A stretch of 64,000 nucleotides of DNA from an uncultured Bacteroidales bacterium (GTDB lineage Bacteria; Bacteroidota; Bacteroidia; Bacteroidales; UBA932): assembly GCA_905234485.1 (NCBI GenBank), contig CAJOHV010000001.1, forward strand, positions 43,744 through 107,743, in the 5' to 3' direction. Numbering within the stretch: the stretch's first letter is position 1; the number at the start of each line of letters is the position of its first letter. The position numbers and the translations under genes were made by a program. Below the pieces are notes generated by a model. The model was given only the letters and a program-made list of their open reading frames with translations. It made no database searches and had not been told where the DNA came from. Shown here in pieces: positions 28,024 to 37,918 of the stretch.

Positions 28024-28057
28024 ATATGTAATGTGTAATTAGTATTTCTAAAACGTG

Positions 28058-28065
28058 CAAATATA
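28058..28065 (-). promoter_or_regulatory. Bacteroidetes -7 box (TATATTTG), candidate efp promoter
   Basis: caaatata on +, upstream of efp start 28023. Confidence 0.5.
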
Positions 28066-28926
28066 CTAAAAATCGGAAATATACTCCACCACCTTCTCCA
28101 GCAGCCACCGAGGTGTGGAAGTGGCTCCCGAGACGCCTATCGTGTCGCCGGGGCGGAACCATGAGGGGTTGATGTCCGCCACGCTTCCGACCACATACGT
28201 GCGGGGGTTGACCGAGCGGCAGAGGTCGCTGAGCACGCGCCCGTTCGAACTGGCTTTGCCGGTGACGAACACCACGGCGTCGTGCGAGCGCGCGAAGGCC
28301 GCGAGGGCGTCGTGGCGGGTTGCGACCTGGCGGCAGATGGTGCGGTGGATGCGGAGCCCGGGGAGGCCGCCGGCCAGCAAACCGCACACCTCTTCGTAGC
28401 CCACCGGACTCATGGTAGTCTGCGAGAAAATGTCCGCGTCCGCCGTGGGACCGTCGTCCAGAGCCAGCAGTTCGCGCGCCTGGTCCATATTCTCCACCAC
28501 CCACACCCGGCCGCGGGCGTTACCCACCAGCCCGATCACTTCCGGGTGGCCCTTCTTGCCGTAGATAATCACATCGCCGGGGGCGGCCGCGATCTTGCGC
28601 TGGATGCCGAGCACCACCGGGCAGGTGCAATCGATAATCTCGTAGCCGAGACGGCGGAGTTTTTCGAGCGTTTCGGGGGCCTCGCCGTGGGCTCGGATGA
28701 TCACCGGCCTGCCTGCGCCGCCGATCTGCTCCAATTCGACCGCGCTGACAGCCTCGAGCCCAAGTGAGGACAGGCGCTCGAGTTCGGATTCATTGTGGAC
28801 CACGGGGCCCAGGGAGTAAAGGGTCGTGCCGGGATGCGAGCCGAGGAAATCCTCGGCGCTGCCTATCGCGCGGATCACTCCGCCGCAAAAGCCGCCGCTC
28901 CCGTCGATCTCGACCTTTTTAATCAT
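28066..28926 (-). CDS. ispH: 4-hydroxy-3-methylbut-2-enyl diphosphate reductase
   Basis: GFCGGVIRAIGSAEDFL; IIRAHGEAPETLEKL; DCTCPVVLGIQRK; TTMSPVGYEEV. Confidence 0.93.
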   Translation of the reverse strand: MIKKVEIDGSGGFCGGVIRAIGSAEDFLGSHPGTTLYSLGPVVHNESELERLSSLGLEAVSAVELEQIGGAGRPVIIRAHGEAPETLEKLRRLGYEIIDCTCPVVLGIQRKIAAAPGDVIIYGKKGHPEVIGLVGNARGRVWVVENMDQARELLALDDGPTADADIFSQTTMSPVGYEEVCGLLAGGLPGLRIHRTICRQVATRHDALAAFARSHDAVVFVTGKASSNGRVLSDLCRSVNPRTYVVGSVADINPSWFRPGDTIGVSGATSTPRWLLEKVVEYISDF

Positions 28927-29608
28927 CGTAGAGATTGAACTTGCCCTTGATAAGGCCTTTGACCCATGCGACTTCCTCGCTGATGGTCATATTCGAATTG
29001 TCCAGGATGAAGGCATCCGCCGCGCGGCTCAGAGGCGAAGTCTCGCGATGCGAATCTATGTAATCGCGCTGACGCAGATTCTCCTTGACCTCCTCCAGCA
29101 CGGGATTCTCGCCCTTCATCACCAGTTCGTCGAAGCGCCGCTGAGCGCGGACGTCCGGATCTGCGGTCATAAAGATCTTGATCTCCGCGTTCGGGAACAC
29201 GGTCGTGCCGATGTCGCGGCCGTCCATGATCACGCGCCCGCCCTTTGCGAGTTCGTGCAACTTCGCGTCCACAAAGCGGCGCACATACGGGACGGCCGCG
29301 ATGGGGCTGACCTGGCTGGAGACCTCCATAGTGCGGATTTCCTTCTCGATGCAGCGCTCGCCTATGAAGGTGCGGTTGTCCGTGGCGAACCACAGATCCA
29401 CCCCCTGCAGCGCCGCCTCAAGCGCCGGATTGATCTCATTGTTATTGTCTATGAAACGCTCTTCCTGCGCAAATAGGGTCACGCCGCGGTAAAGGGCGCC
29501 TGAATCCAGGTAAAGGAAACCGAGTTCCTTGGCCATAAGTTTTGCGAACGAACTCTTTCCGGTGCTGGAATAGCCGTCGATCGCGATGATTATATCCGGA
29601 ACAATCAT
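28919..29608 (-). CDS. cmk: Cytidylate kinase
   Basis: IIIAIDGYSSTGKSSFAKLMAKELGFLYLDSGALYRGVTL; MDGRDIGTTVFPNAEIKIFMTA. Confidence 0.95.
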   Translation of the reverse strand: MIVPDIIIAIDGYSSTGKSSFAKLMAKELGFLYLDSGALYRGVTLFAQEERFIDNNNEINPALEAALQGVDLWFATDNRTFIGERCIEKEIRTMEVSSQVSPIAAVPYVRRFVDAKLHELAKGGRVIMDGRDIGTTVFPNAEIKIFMTADPDVRAQRRFDELVMKGENPVLEEVKENLRQRDYIDSHRETSPLSRAADAFILDNSNMTISEEVAWVKGLIKGKFNLYDD

Positions 29609-29611
29609 ATG

Positions 29612-30760
29612 TTAAACGTAGTCTTGCACATTAGCGACTGAAATCACGTCTTCGCCGAGGATGAGCAGACGCTCCACCACATTGCGAAGTTCGCGTATGT
29701 TACCTTTCCACGAACGGGCCTGAAGAGCCTTCACTGCATCAGGGCTGAAGGTCTTGCGGGGCATAGCGGTCTCGGCGCAGATTTGCTCCACAAAGTAATC
29801 TACCAGCAGAGGGATGTCTTCCTTGCGGTCGTCCAGCGAGGGGACTTTGATCACTATCACGCTCAGGCGGTGATAGAGGTCCTCGCGGAAACGACCTTCG
29901 GCTATCTCCTTCCTAAGGTCTTTGTTGGTGGCGGCTATCACACGAACATCCACCTTTATGTCAGCGTCGCTGCCCACGCGGCTCAGTTTGTTCTCCTGCA
30001 GCACGCGGAGCACCTTCGCCTGGGCGGCCAGCGACATATCGCCTATTTCGTCAAGGAACAGAGTTCCGCCGTCCGCCTGCTCGAACTTGCCCTTATGCTG
30101 TTTGATGGCGGAAGTAAACGAGCCTTTTTCGTGGCCGAAGAGTTCGCTCTCAATCAGTTCGGAAGGGATGGCCGCGCAGTTCACCTCAATGTAAGGGGCG
30201 GCGGCGCGATCGCTCTGGGCGTGCAGACTGCGGGCCACCAGCTCCTTTCCGGAGCCGTTGGGCCCCTCGATCAGCACGCGCGCAGGCGTCGCCGCCACTT
30301 TCGCGACTATATCCCTGATATGCTGCATAGGAGCCGACTCCCCTATCATCCTCGCAGCGCCGAAGACCTTTTTCTTAAGCACCTTGTTCTGGGTGGTGAG
30401 GGTCGCCTTGTCAGTGGCGTTTTTGATGGTGATAAGGATTCTGTTCAGATCCAGCGGTTTCTCGATGAAATCGAAAGCGCCTTTCTTGATGCAGTCCACG
30501 GCAGTGCCGATATCGGCGTGGCCGGAGATCATCACTATCGCGCTGTCCACTTCCTCTTCCGCAAGTTTGGCAAGCACTTCCGTGCCGTCCATAACGGGCA
30601 TCTTGATATCGCAGAAAATCACGTCGTAGTGCGCGGCTGTCGCGGCCTTGAGGCCCTCGGCGCCGTCTTCCGCAACCTCAACTTCGTAGCCTTCGTCCGA
30701 AAGAATCTCGCGCAGCGAGTTGCGTATTGCGCGCTCGTCGTCTATAATCAATATTTTCAT
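29612..30760 (-). CDS. NtrC-type sigma-54 response regulator, apparently lacking a C-terminal HTH
   Basis: Receiver [20 protein letters not shown]...[13 protein letters not shown]+ with GAFTGA-like [24 protein letters not shown]; ends at [12 protein letters not shown]. Confidence 0.85.
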   Translation of the reverse strand: MKILIIDDERAIRNSLREILSDEGYEVEVAEDGAEGLKAATAAHYDVIFCDIKMPVMDGTEVLAKLAEEEVDSAIVMISGHADIGTAVDCIKKGAFDFIEKPLDLNRILITIKNATDKATLTTQNKVLKKKVFGAARMIGESAPMQHIRDIVAKVAATPARVLIEGPNGSGKELVARSLHAQSDRAAAPYIEVNCAAIPSELIESELFGHEKGSFTSAIKQHKGKFEQADGGTLFLDEIGDMSLAAQAKVLRVLQENKLSRVGSDADIKVDVRVIAATNKDLRKEIAEGRFREDLYHRLSVIVIKVPSLDDRKEDIPLLVDYFVEQICAETAMPRKTFSPDAVKALQARSWKGNIRELRNVVERLLILGEDVISVANVQDYV

Positions 30761-31551
30761 TGTTGTGCTGCTTTTTGTGCCGCTAATTCACGTTCATGGT
30801 CTGCCGCGGCCCTTTCCACACTCACGGAGCGCTTCAGCACGAAGCCGGCTCCGAGATACTTGGTGCGCACGTCTTCATCGGCCGCAAGCGCCTCCGGAGT
30901 TCCCTGCTGGAGGATGGTTCCTTCGTAGAGCAGATAGGCGCGGTCCGTGATGGCGAGGGTCTCGCCCACGTTGTGGTCCGTGATGATGACGCCAATGTTC
31001 TTATACTTGAGTTTGGCGATAATGTACTGGATATCCTCCACGGCGATGGGGTCCACGCCGGCGAACGGTTCGTCCAGAAGGATGAACTTCGGGTCTATCG
31101 CGAGCGCGCGGGCTATCTCGCAGCGGCGGCGCTCACCTCCGGACAACTGTATGCCGAGCGACTTGCGCACCTTCGAGAGGTTGAACTCCGCGATGAGTTC
31201 CTCGAGGCGCTCTTCCCTCTGCTGCTTGGGGACTCCCTTCATCTCCATCACGGAGAGGAGGTTCCCCTCCACGGACATCTTCCTGAAGACGGATGCGTCC
31301 TGCGGGAGGTAGCCCAGGCCCATCTGGGCGCGCTTGTACATAGGGAGTTTGGTAATCTCCGTGTCGTCCAGATAGACGTGGCCGTCGTTCGGCACTATCT
31401 GACCGGTTATCATATAGAAACTTGTGGTCTTTCCGGCTCCGTTCGGGCCGAGGAATCCCACAATCTCACCCTGGTTCACTTCCATCGAGACACCCTTCAC
31501 GACTGTGCGGATGCCATACTTCTTAACCAGGTTTTCGCAACGCAGTTTCAT
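30757..31551 (-). CDS. lptB: LPS export ABC transporter ATP-binding protein
   Basis: [22 protein letters not shown]...[44 protein letters not shown]. Confidence 0.94.
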   Translation of the reverse strand: MKLRCENLVKKYGIRTVVKGVSMEVNQGEIVGFLGPNGAGKTTSFYMITGQIVPNDGHVYLDDTEITKLPMYKRAQMGLGYLPQDASVFRKMSVEGNLLSVMEMKGVPKQQREERLEELIAEFNLSKVRKSLGIQLSGGERRRCEIARALAIDPKFILLDEPFAGVDPIAVEDIQYIIAKLKYKNIGVIITDHNVGETLAITDRAYLLYEGTILQQGTPEALAADEDVRTKYLGAGFVLKRSVSVERAAADHERELAAQKAAQQ

Positions 31552-31553
31552 AC

Positions 31554-33329
31554 TTAGTTAGTATCGAGTTCGAGGTCGATTATAAGGTTTTTCGTTTCCG
31601 GATTCTCTTCCATCAACACTTTCGCTTTGTCTTTGTCCAGATAAATCACGGGTTTCTGGGCTTCGGCGGGCACCGCGTCCACCTCCAGATGCACCTTTGT
31701 GGTGCCGAGCAGTCCGCGGAACTCCTTCTCCATCTGGGAGAGCATATTGGCCTTTATCCAGTCTCTCTGCGGCTCCGAGACCACCTTGAAGAGAACCACC
31801 ATCACGCCGTCTGCCTCGGACATTTCGAGTTCGGCGTTCTGGATGGCGCTCGCAAGGCGCGGCTTCGATGCGTAGATCTCTGCAAGGGCCTTCCACTTCT
31901 CGGTGACCTGCTCGTCCGAAGGAATCGGATCCGTGGAATGGTCGATAGTCTCGGCCGAAACGGCGTTCTCCGCTTCTGCAATTAACGAGCCAAGCGAAAG
32001 CGAAGCAGCCGTCCTCGCTGCGCTCGGGCGTCGCTTCGGTTCGCTTGGCTCACCGAGCTTCTCACCCCCGCCGCTTCGCGGCTGCCCCGAGGGGCATGCC
32101 GCCTCCGCTTCGCTCCCGGCGGGTGCCTTCCGGTCGTCGCCCTGCTCCTCCCTCACGGCACGGCGGCTGATGCCGCCCTCGGCGCTTCGCGCCTCTACGC
32201 TCGATCCAACGGGCTTAACAGCCTCAACAGAGGGTGACGCGACCAGGAAGCAGAGGCGCATGAGGGCGTACTCGATGTGCAGGCGCTGGTTGGCAGCCTG
32301 CTTATAGCCCGCCTCGCAGGCGGTGGTGACTCCGAGCGCGTCGTAGATGAACTTCACGGAGCAGCGGGCGGCCTGTTCGGCGTAGCGCTTGCGCAGGCTG
32401 TCCGGAAAATCGAGCAGACTCTCCAGCCCGCCCGTGCGGCTCACGAGGAGGTCGCGAAGATGCCCGCCGAGCGAGGAGATGAAGTACTGCGCGTTGAAGC
32501 CCTTCGCGAGTATCTCGTCGAAGGTCAGCAGCGCAGTGGCGTAGTCTCCCGCAAGCGCGGCATCCACAATCTTGAAGCCGTATTCGTAGTCGAGGACATT
32601 GAGGTTTTTCAGCACGTCCTCGTATTTGATTTCAGTTCCGCAGAACGCCACCGTCTGGTCGAAGATGGTGAGGGCGTCGCGCATGGCTCCGTCCGCCTTG
32701 CGGGCGATGACGTGCAGCGCTTCGTCGTCCACAGTGATCCCCTCTTTGGTCGCAACCATGCGCAGGTTCTGAACGATGTCAGGCACGCTGATTCTGTTGA
32801 AATCGTAGGTCTGGCAGCGCGAAAGGATAGTCGGGAGTATCTTGTGCTTCTCGGTCGTACACAGGATGAAGATCGCGTGTGCCGGCGGCTCCTCGAGCGT
32901 CTTGAGAAAGGCGTTGAAGGCCGACTGCGAGAGCATATGGACCTCATCGATGATGTACACGCTGTACTTTCCGACCTGCGGGGGAATCTGCACCTGGTCC
33001 ATCAGGGCCTTGATATCGTCCACGCCGTTGTTCGAAGCGGCGTCCAGTTCGCGTATGCAGTACGAACGGCCCTCGGCGAACGACTGGCAGGACTCGCACT
33101 CGCCGCACGGCTCCATGTCCGCCGACGGGTTCGAGCAGTTGATAGCCTTCGCGAAGATGCGCGCTGTCGAGGTCTTGCCGACTCCGCGGGGACCGCAGAA
33201 AAGATAGGCGTGGGCCAACTGCCCCCTGATGATGGAGTTCTTCAGGGTTCTGGCGATATTGTCCTGTCCGATGAGAGTTCCGAAGGAATCCGGACGGTAC
33301 TTTCTTGCTGATACTATATAATCTGACAT
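31554..33329 (-). CDS. dnaX: DNA polymerase III subunit gamma/tau
   Basis: [59 protein letters not shown]. Confidence 0.95.
   Translation of the reverse strand: MSDYIVSARKYRPDSFGTLIGQDNIARTLKNSIIRGQLAHAYLFCGPRGVGKTSTARIFAKAINCSNPSADMEPCGECESCQSFAEGRSYCIRELDAASNNGVDDIKALMDQVQIPPQVGKYSVYIIDEVHMLSQSAFNAFLKTLEEPPAHAIFILCTTEKHKILPTILSRCQTYDFNRISVPDIVQNLRMVATKEGITVDDEALHVIARKADGAMRDALTIFDQTVAFCGTEIKYEDVLKNLNVLDYEYGFKIVDAALAGDYATALLTFDEILAKGFNAQYFISSLGGHLRDLLVSRTGGLESLLDFPDSLRKRYAEQAARCSVKFIYDALGVTTACEAGYKQAANQRLHIEYALMRLCFLVASPSVEAVKPVGSSVEARSAEGGISRRAVREEQGDDRKAPAGSEAEAACPSGQPRSGGGEKLGEPSEPKRRPSAARTAASLSLGSLIAEAENAVSAETIDHSTDPIPSDEQVTEKWKALAEIYASKPRLASAIQNAELEMSEADGVMVVLFKVVSEPQRDWIKANMLSQMEKEFRGLLGTTKVHLEVDAVPAEAQKPVIYLDKDKAKVLMEENPETKNLIIDLELDTN
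31987..32051. repeat. Inverted repeat inside the dnaX linker
   Basis: GAGCCAAGCGAA (31987-31998) / TTCGCTTGGCTC (32040-32051), perfect 12-bp arms. Confidence 0.8.
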
Positions 33330-33362
33330 AACTCACAAATTTAAACATTTATTTGGTTATCT

Positions 33363-34247
33363 TTGCCCGTGGTGCGAACATGGTGGAAAAAATACTTGAT
33401 CGCCCTTGCGGTCATCCTGTTTTTCGGGGGCTTCCAAGCCTTCGGACAGGGCAGGATTTATACCCGTAAAGCCAGGCTTGCAGACTTCCAGACCAAGACC
33501 ACGAAGGTGGTGCTGAGCGGCGACGACCTTCTGGACATCGCGCTGCGCGAGGAAGTCCGTCGCCGCTGGCGCATCTCCCCCTTCGAATTCTGCGACCAGG
33601 AAGATTTCGAGGCGCTGAAAAACGAAGCGGCCTACTATTTCCTCTATCTTTCGCAGGACAAGGCCGGCCTAGCTTATATGACCCTCCTGAAAGGCGGCAA
33701 CGACGAATCGTTCCGCAGCCTGGACGGCAAGTTGGAAGTGGTCCGCATCCCCTTCTCCCCCGTGAAGATCACCTCAGGCCGCGAGTTCGTCTATATCTCG
33801 GCGCTGCTGGACATAGTGCAGACTTTCGTGGAGGAATCGCTGACCAACACCGCCCAGAACATATTCGGGTTGTCGTTCTACAACGGCAACCTGTCCAAGG
33901 CGCATAAGAAGAAAATCTATTTCGTCAGGGAGGATCTGGATTCGAGCGTGCCGGCGCGCGACTCCGTGGACGTGCTCGCCCCGGGGCTCATCGCCGTGGA
34001 CAACTTCGAGGCGGACAGCCTGTTCGACTCAGGCTCACACGATGCGCTCGTCGCGTTCAGCATCTCCCCCGCCGAACCCGGCCGCCGCGCCAAATGCTAC
34101 AATTTCATTGTGGCCGCGGACACGCACGAACTCTATTACTATCAGGCCCGCAGTTACACCCAGACTGGGAAGCGCGGTTTTTCCAGAAGCGCTATAAAAT
34201 CCATACGAAAGGAACACGGATACAAGGATGAGAAGCGGAAGAAGTGA
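33363..34247 (+). CDS. Exported protein of unknown function
   Basis: Signal peptide LIALAVILFFGGFQAFGQG; no recognised motif; true start uncertain (TTG or GTG). Confidence 0.6.
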   Translation: MPVVRTWWKKYLIALAVILFFGGFQAFGQGRIYTRKARLADFQTKTTKVVLSGDDLLDIALREEVRRRWRISPFEFCDQEDFEALKNEAAYYFLYLSQDKAGLAYMTLLKGGNDESFRSLDGKLEVVRIPFSPVKITSGREFVYISALLDIVQTFVEESLTNTAQNIFGLSFYNGNLSKAHKKKIYFVREDLDSSVPARDSVDVLAPGLIAVDNFEADSLFDSGSHDALVAFSISPAEPGRRAKCYNFIVAADTHELYYYQARSYTQTGKRGFSRSAIKSIRKEHGYKDEKRKK

Positions 34248-35390
34248 GAATGGACTGATGTACGCCGTGAAGAGCAGCGCCAGCAAGGTGGGCTACTGTT
34301 CGCTCAGCATACGCTGCGGCACACGCGCCGAGGGCGATCTGCCCGAAGGCACGGCGCATTTCGTGGAGCACACCATCTTCAAAGGCACCAGGCGCCTTAG
34401 CGCCGCGCGTATCAACTCTTACCTGGACCGCCTCGGCGGCGAACTCAACGCCTACACAACCAAGGAGGAAATCGTGCTTCACGCCACCGTCCTGCGCGAA
34501 GACATCTGGAAAGCCGTGGGACTTCTTATGGAAATCGCCACTGAAGCGACCTTCCCGGAGCACGAAGTTGAGACCGAGCGCGGAGTCATCCTGGACGAAA
34601 TAATCTCCTACAAAGACAGCCCGTCGGAAGACATCTTCGACAACTTCGAAAGCCGTTTCTTCGCCGGAAGTCCGCTCGGAAGGCTCACCCTTGGCACGCT
34701 CGAATCGGTCGGAAGAACGACAGTCGAAGACCTCAAGACTTATTACCGTCGCAACTTCATCCCGCAGAACATGGCCCTATGCGTCGTCGCGAATGGCGAT
34801 GAAGCGGAACTCGAAAAGAAGATCAGAAGAATATGCAGCAGTTTGACATCACCGAAGACCGCGGGAATCACGAAGTAAACGTGGTGATGGGAGCGGAGGC
34901 TCCGTCGCTCTACGACAAGAAGGGCCGGATCACTGCGGTTCTTCTGGCGAACATACTCGGAGGTCCGGCGTCGAACAGCCTTCTCGGAGCGGAACTTCGC
35001 GAAAAACACGGATGGGTCTATTCGATCGAGTGCGGCTATGCGCAATACTCGGACACCGGCCTGATGACGGTAAGCCTCGGCTGCGACCGTGCAAATATCA
35101 AAAAGTGCCAGACCGCCGTGAAGCGTATCCTCACCAAAGTCAGCACGACCCCCATGAGCCCGACCGCCCTTAAGGCGGCCAAAAAGCAACTGCTCGGCCA
35201 ACTCGCCATCAGTTCGGACAGTGGAGAGACGCAGTGCCTCTCGATGGGCAAGAGTCTTCTGGCATTCGGAGAGATTATGCCGGACACCCAGGTGCGCGAA
35301 CTGGTGGAGTCCGTAAGCGCCGAAGACCTACGCCTGATGGCAGGCAGAATCTTCTCTCCTGACAAAGTCTCCAGGCTGATTTATTTGTAA
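34228..35390 (+). pseudogene. M16 peptidase split by a frame change at ~34.84 kb
   Basis: ORF1 34228..34878 has zinc motif HFVEHTIFKG; ORF2 34833..35390 has LANILGGPASNSLLGAELREKHGWVYSIE; together they form one M16 chain in different frames. Confidence 0.75.
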
Positions 35391-35558
35391 CTATCCCCGT
35401 GGGGACGAAATCTTCCAACCCCGAATTTCAGCCCAAATAACGCGATTTAATCACAAAAAACGCCCTCTACATCACTTTTCGGGGCGTTGTGTGACAATTT
35501 CTTTCGTGAGCCTCACCCGCGCGATACCTTTGCATTCGTCAAAACGAAATGTAAAGCA

Positions 35559-36815
35559 ATGACAGCACTTACGATGAGACTCGACAACGCGTCGAACATT
35601 TATCCTGCCTCGCTTACCAAGAGGTACGCTTCCCTGTTCAGGCAAAGCGTAACCCTCTCCGAACCCGTGAACGTCAATTACCTCCAGCAGGCCCTTAATA
35701 ATACAGTACAAAGAATCCCCAGTTTCGGTTGCACCCTCAAGAACGGCGCATTCTGGTGGTATCTCAAAGAACTCGACAGTATGCCCACCGTGGGCGAACT
35801 CGCTTCGCTTTCCCCCTTCGGATACAAATTCCACGGCGGATACCTGTTCAAGGTCAGCGCTGACGGTTGCAGAATAGTCCTCGACGTGTTCCACGCCCTT
35901 GCAGACGGCAAGGGGGGACAAACTTTCCTTCTTACTCTAACAGCAGAATATCTCAGACTCCGCTACGGAATCGACATACCTTACAATGATCTTATTCTCG
36001 ATCCTACTGACACTCCTTCTAAGAGGGAGTCAGAAGACAGCTTCACCGAATTCAGCGGCAAGAAAGGCGCAATGGAGCAGAACGACTCTGCCTATCACGC
36101 CAATGGCCATAAAATAGGCTACCGTATCCTTCATAACGAAAGGATTATCGTTCCCTTCGACGAGCTGAAACCCGTGGCGGCAAAGTACTCCTGCACGGTG
36201 ACCGAACTCATCACCGCAGCCATGGTTTCAGCTCTCCAGGAGGTGCACAAGCACGACCACCGCAAGGCGAAAAAGTCCGCCATAAAGGTGAACGTGCCGG
36301 TTAACCTCCGTCCCCTTTTCGGCAGCAGGACCCTGCGCAACTTCTCCTCCTACATTAACCTCGGAGTGGATGTGGCGAACGGTTACTACGACTTCGATGA
36401 GATCGTGAAGATTGTCTCCGCCCAGAAGCGCCACCTCGTGCTGAAGAGCGAACTCGAAAAGAAGGTCGCCGCGAACGTGGCCCTTGAGAACAACTTCGCA
36501 ATCGCCATGATTCCGCTCTTCATCAAGAAGCGCGTGATCGACCTCGTCTGCAAGCTTAAGGGAGACAAGTTCCTCTCACAGACCTTCTCCAACCTCGGCA
36601 ACGTGGTGCTTCCGGAGTCAATGCAGAAGTACGTGCGCGAGATGGACTTTATGCTCGGCCGCCAGAGAGGCGTTCCCGGAGCCGCCGCCGGAGTCGGTTA
36701 CAACGGCAATCTGTACCTGAACTTCTCCAGGAACATCGCGGAGAACGACTTCGAATCTTACTTCGTCGATCAACTCCACCAACTCGGAATAACAACAAAA
36801 CAGGTCTCGGAATAA
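35559..36815 (+). CDS. Acyltransferase of the condensation/alcohol-acetyltransferase superfamily
   Basis: HALADGKGG matches the HxxxDG catalytic motif; INLGVD and INVPVNLRPLFGSRTLRNF typical of the family. Confidence 0.7.
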   Translation: MTALTMRLDNASNIYPASLTKRYASLFRQSVTLSEPVNVNYLQQALNNTVQRIPSFGCTLKNGAFWWYLKELDSMPTVGELASLSPFGYKFHGGYLFKVSADGCRIVLDVFHALADGKGGQTFLLTLTAEYLRLRYGIDIPYNDLILDPTDTPSKRESEDSFTEFSGKKGAMEQNDSAYHANGHKIGYRILHNERIIVPFDELKPVAAKYSCTVTELITAAMVSALQEVHKHDHRKAKKSAIKVNVPVNLRPLFGSRTLRNFSSYINLGVDVANGYYDFDEIVKIVSAQKRHLVLKSELEKKVAANVALENNFAIAMIPLFIKKRVIDLVCKLKGDKFLSQTFSNLGNVVLPESMQKYVREMDFMLGRQRGVPGAAAGVGYNGNLYLNFSRNIAENDFESYFVDQLHQLGITTKQVSE

Positions 36816-36826
36816 CCGAGACCTGT
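36800..36826 (+). terminator. Intrinsic terminator overlapping a stop codon
   Basis: ACAGGTCTCGG-aataa-CCGAGACCTGT followed by TTATTTA. Confidence 0.8.
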
Positions 36827-36849
36827 TTATTTAGAATTGTAAAGAGTCT

Positions 36850-36879
36850 GGACTACTTCAGGGTTCCGGCCTCGACGGC
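36850..36879. repeat. 30-bp direct repeat, left copy (duplicate of the OmpA-gene 3' end)
   Basis: ggactacttcagggttccggcctcgacggc, identical to 37889..37918. Confidence 0.9.
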
Positions 36880-36900
36880 AACTGGCGTATATAACGGGCG

Positions 36901-37410
36901 TTAATTGAAATCCTCCTCACTATAGCCGTTGTAGTAATATGTATGCATCAATGAATCCTCGCTGGGAGGAAAATGAATTATGGTCATATCCCTTTCCTTG
37001 TTGTCCTTGTCAAAGAAATCCTTGTTTAAATAAGATAGGCGAGCGATGAGCGCGTTGGCCTTTATTTCATCTGGGTCCAAATGGTATTTGTGTTGGCCAT
37101 CATAATACATTAAAAGTGAATCCATAAAAGCCACATAAATAAAAACCGAATCATCTGGGCTTTTTTTAAAAGACAAATAATAATCTGCCGGGAAAAATCT
37201 TTGTTCATGCCGCCAAACATCGTTCTGTAGATTGATATTAGAAATTGCAGTTGGCGATGGATTGAAGTCCATAAGAACGAACAAATCCACATTGGAGTCA
37301 TTGTTAAATAAAAAATCATATTGTACTGGCTCCATTGTCAAATTATCCAACAACAATTTGCAGGAACTCAAAAGAACAAAGCATAATAGAAAAATGGTTA
37401 TTCTTTTCAT
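36901..37410 (-). CDS. Lipoprotein, unknown function, in an AT-rich insert
   Basis: MKRITIFLLCFVLLSSCKLLLDNL lipobox; ATG overlaps the upstream ORF stop. Confidence 0.6.
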   Translation of the reverse strand: MKRITIFLLCFVLLSSCKLLLDNLTMEPVQYDFLFNNDSNVDLFVLMDFNPSPTAISNINLQNDVWRHEQRFFPADYYLSFKKSPDDSVFIYVAFMDSLLMYYDGQHKYHLDPDEIKANALIARLSYLNKDFFDKDNKERDMTIIHFPPSEDSLMHTYYYNGYSEEDFN

Positions 37411-37766
37411 ACTGGTGCCTGACTATTATACACTAAAGAAACAGATGGGACAAAACTGAAACCAGCCGCTGTCGGTATCTTTACAACGTACGTTCTGCCT
37501 CCTGAAGGAGTTATTCCATCTTCGAGCGGTATTTCATTCACAGCCCTTCCGGAGTAATCCTCCATAATACTACGAGTCGACCCGCTTAATAGAACCGCTA
37601 CTATTGAATCTTTTTCTGCTCGAATCCTATTGTGTAATTGAAGATTTTCCTCCTCAGTGAGAATACGCGGGCGAGGGAATGTGTCTGTCAGCTCCCCTGA
37701 AACACCTCTTAAACTGATAGCAGTCAATAATAATGAGAACGACAATTTTAGGAATCTATTCCACAT
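37407..37766 (-). pseudogene. Truncated RHS/SpvB-type N-terminal fragment
   Basis: Signal peptide, then PLEDGITPSGGRTYVVKIPTAAGFSFVPSVSLVYNSQAPV*, resembling the segment before YD repeats; ends at 119 aa. Confidence 0.55.
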
Positions 37767-37826
37767 GTGGTTAGTGTTTGGTAATTACCTTCACTAAGGT
37801 ACAGATTCATTGGATATAATCAAATA

Positions 37827-37876
37827 AAAAGTTATGGCTAACCTGCGGTTTTTCCCGCAGGTTAGCCATAACTTTT
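37827..37876. terminator. Perfect 22-bp inverted repeat
   Basis: AAAAGTTATGGCTAACCTGCGG-tttttc-CCGCAGGTTAGCCATAACTTTT, downstream of the OmpA-family gene. Confidence 0.75.
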
Positions 37877-37888
37877 CCCAAAAAAACG

Positions 37889-37918
37889 GGACTACTTCAG
37901 GGTTCCGGCCTCGACGGC
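37889..37918. repeat. 30-bp direct repeat, right copy (OmpA-gene 3' end)
   Basis: Identical to 36850..36879; encodes the final residues AVEAGTLK*. Confidence 0.9.
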
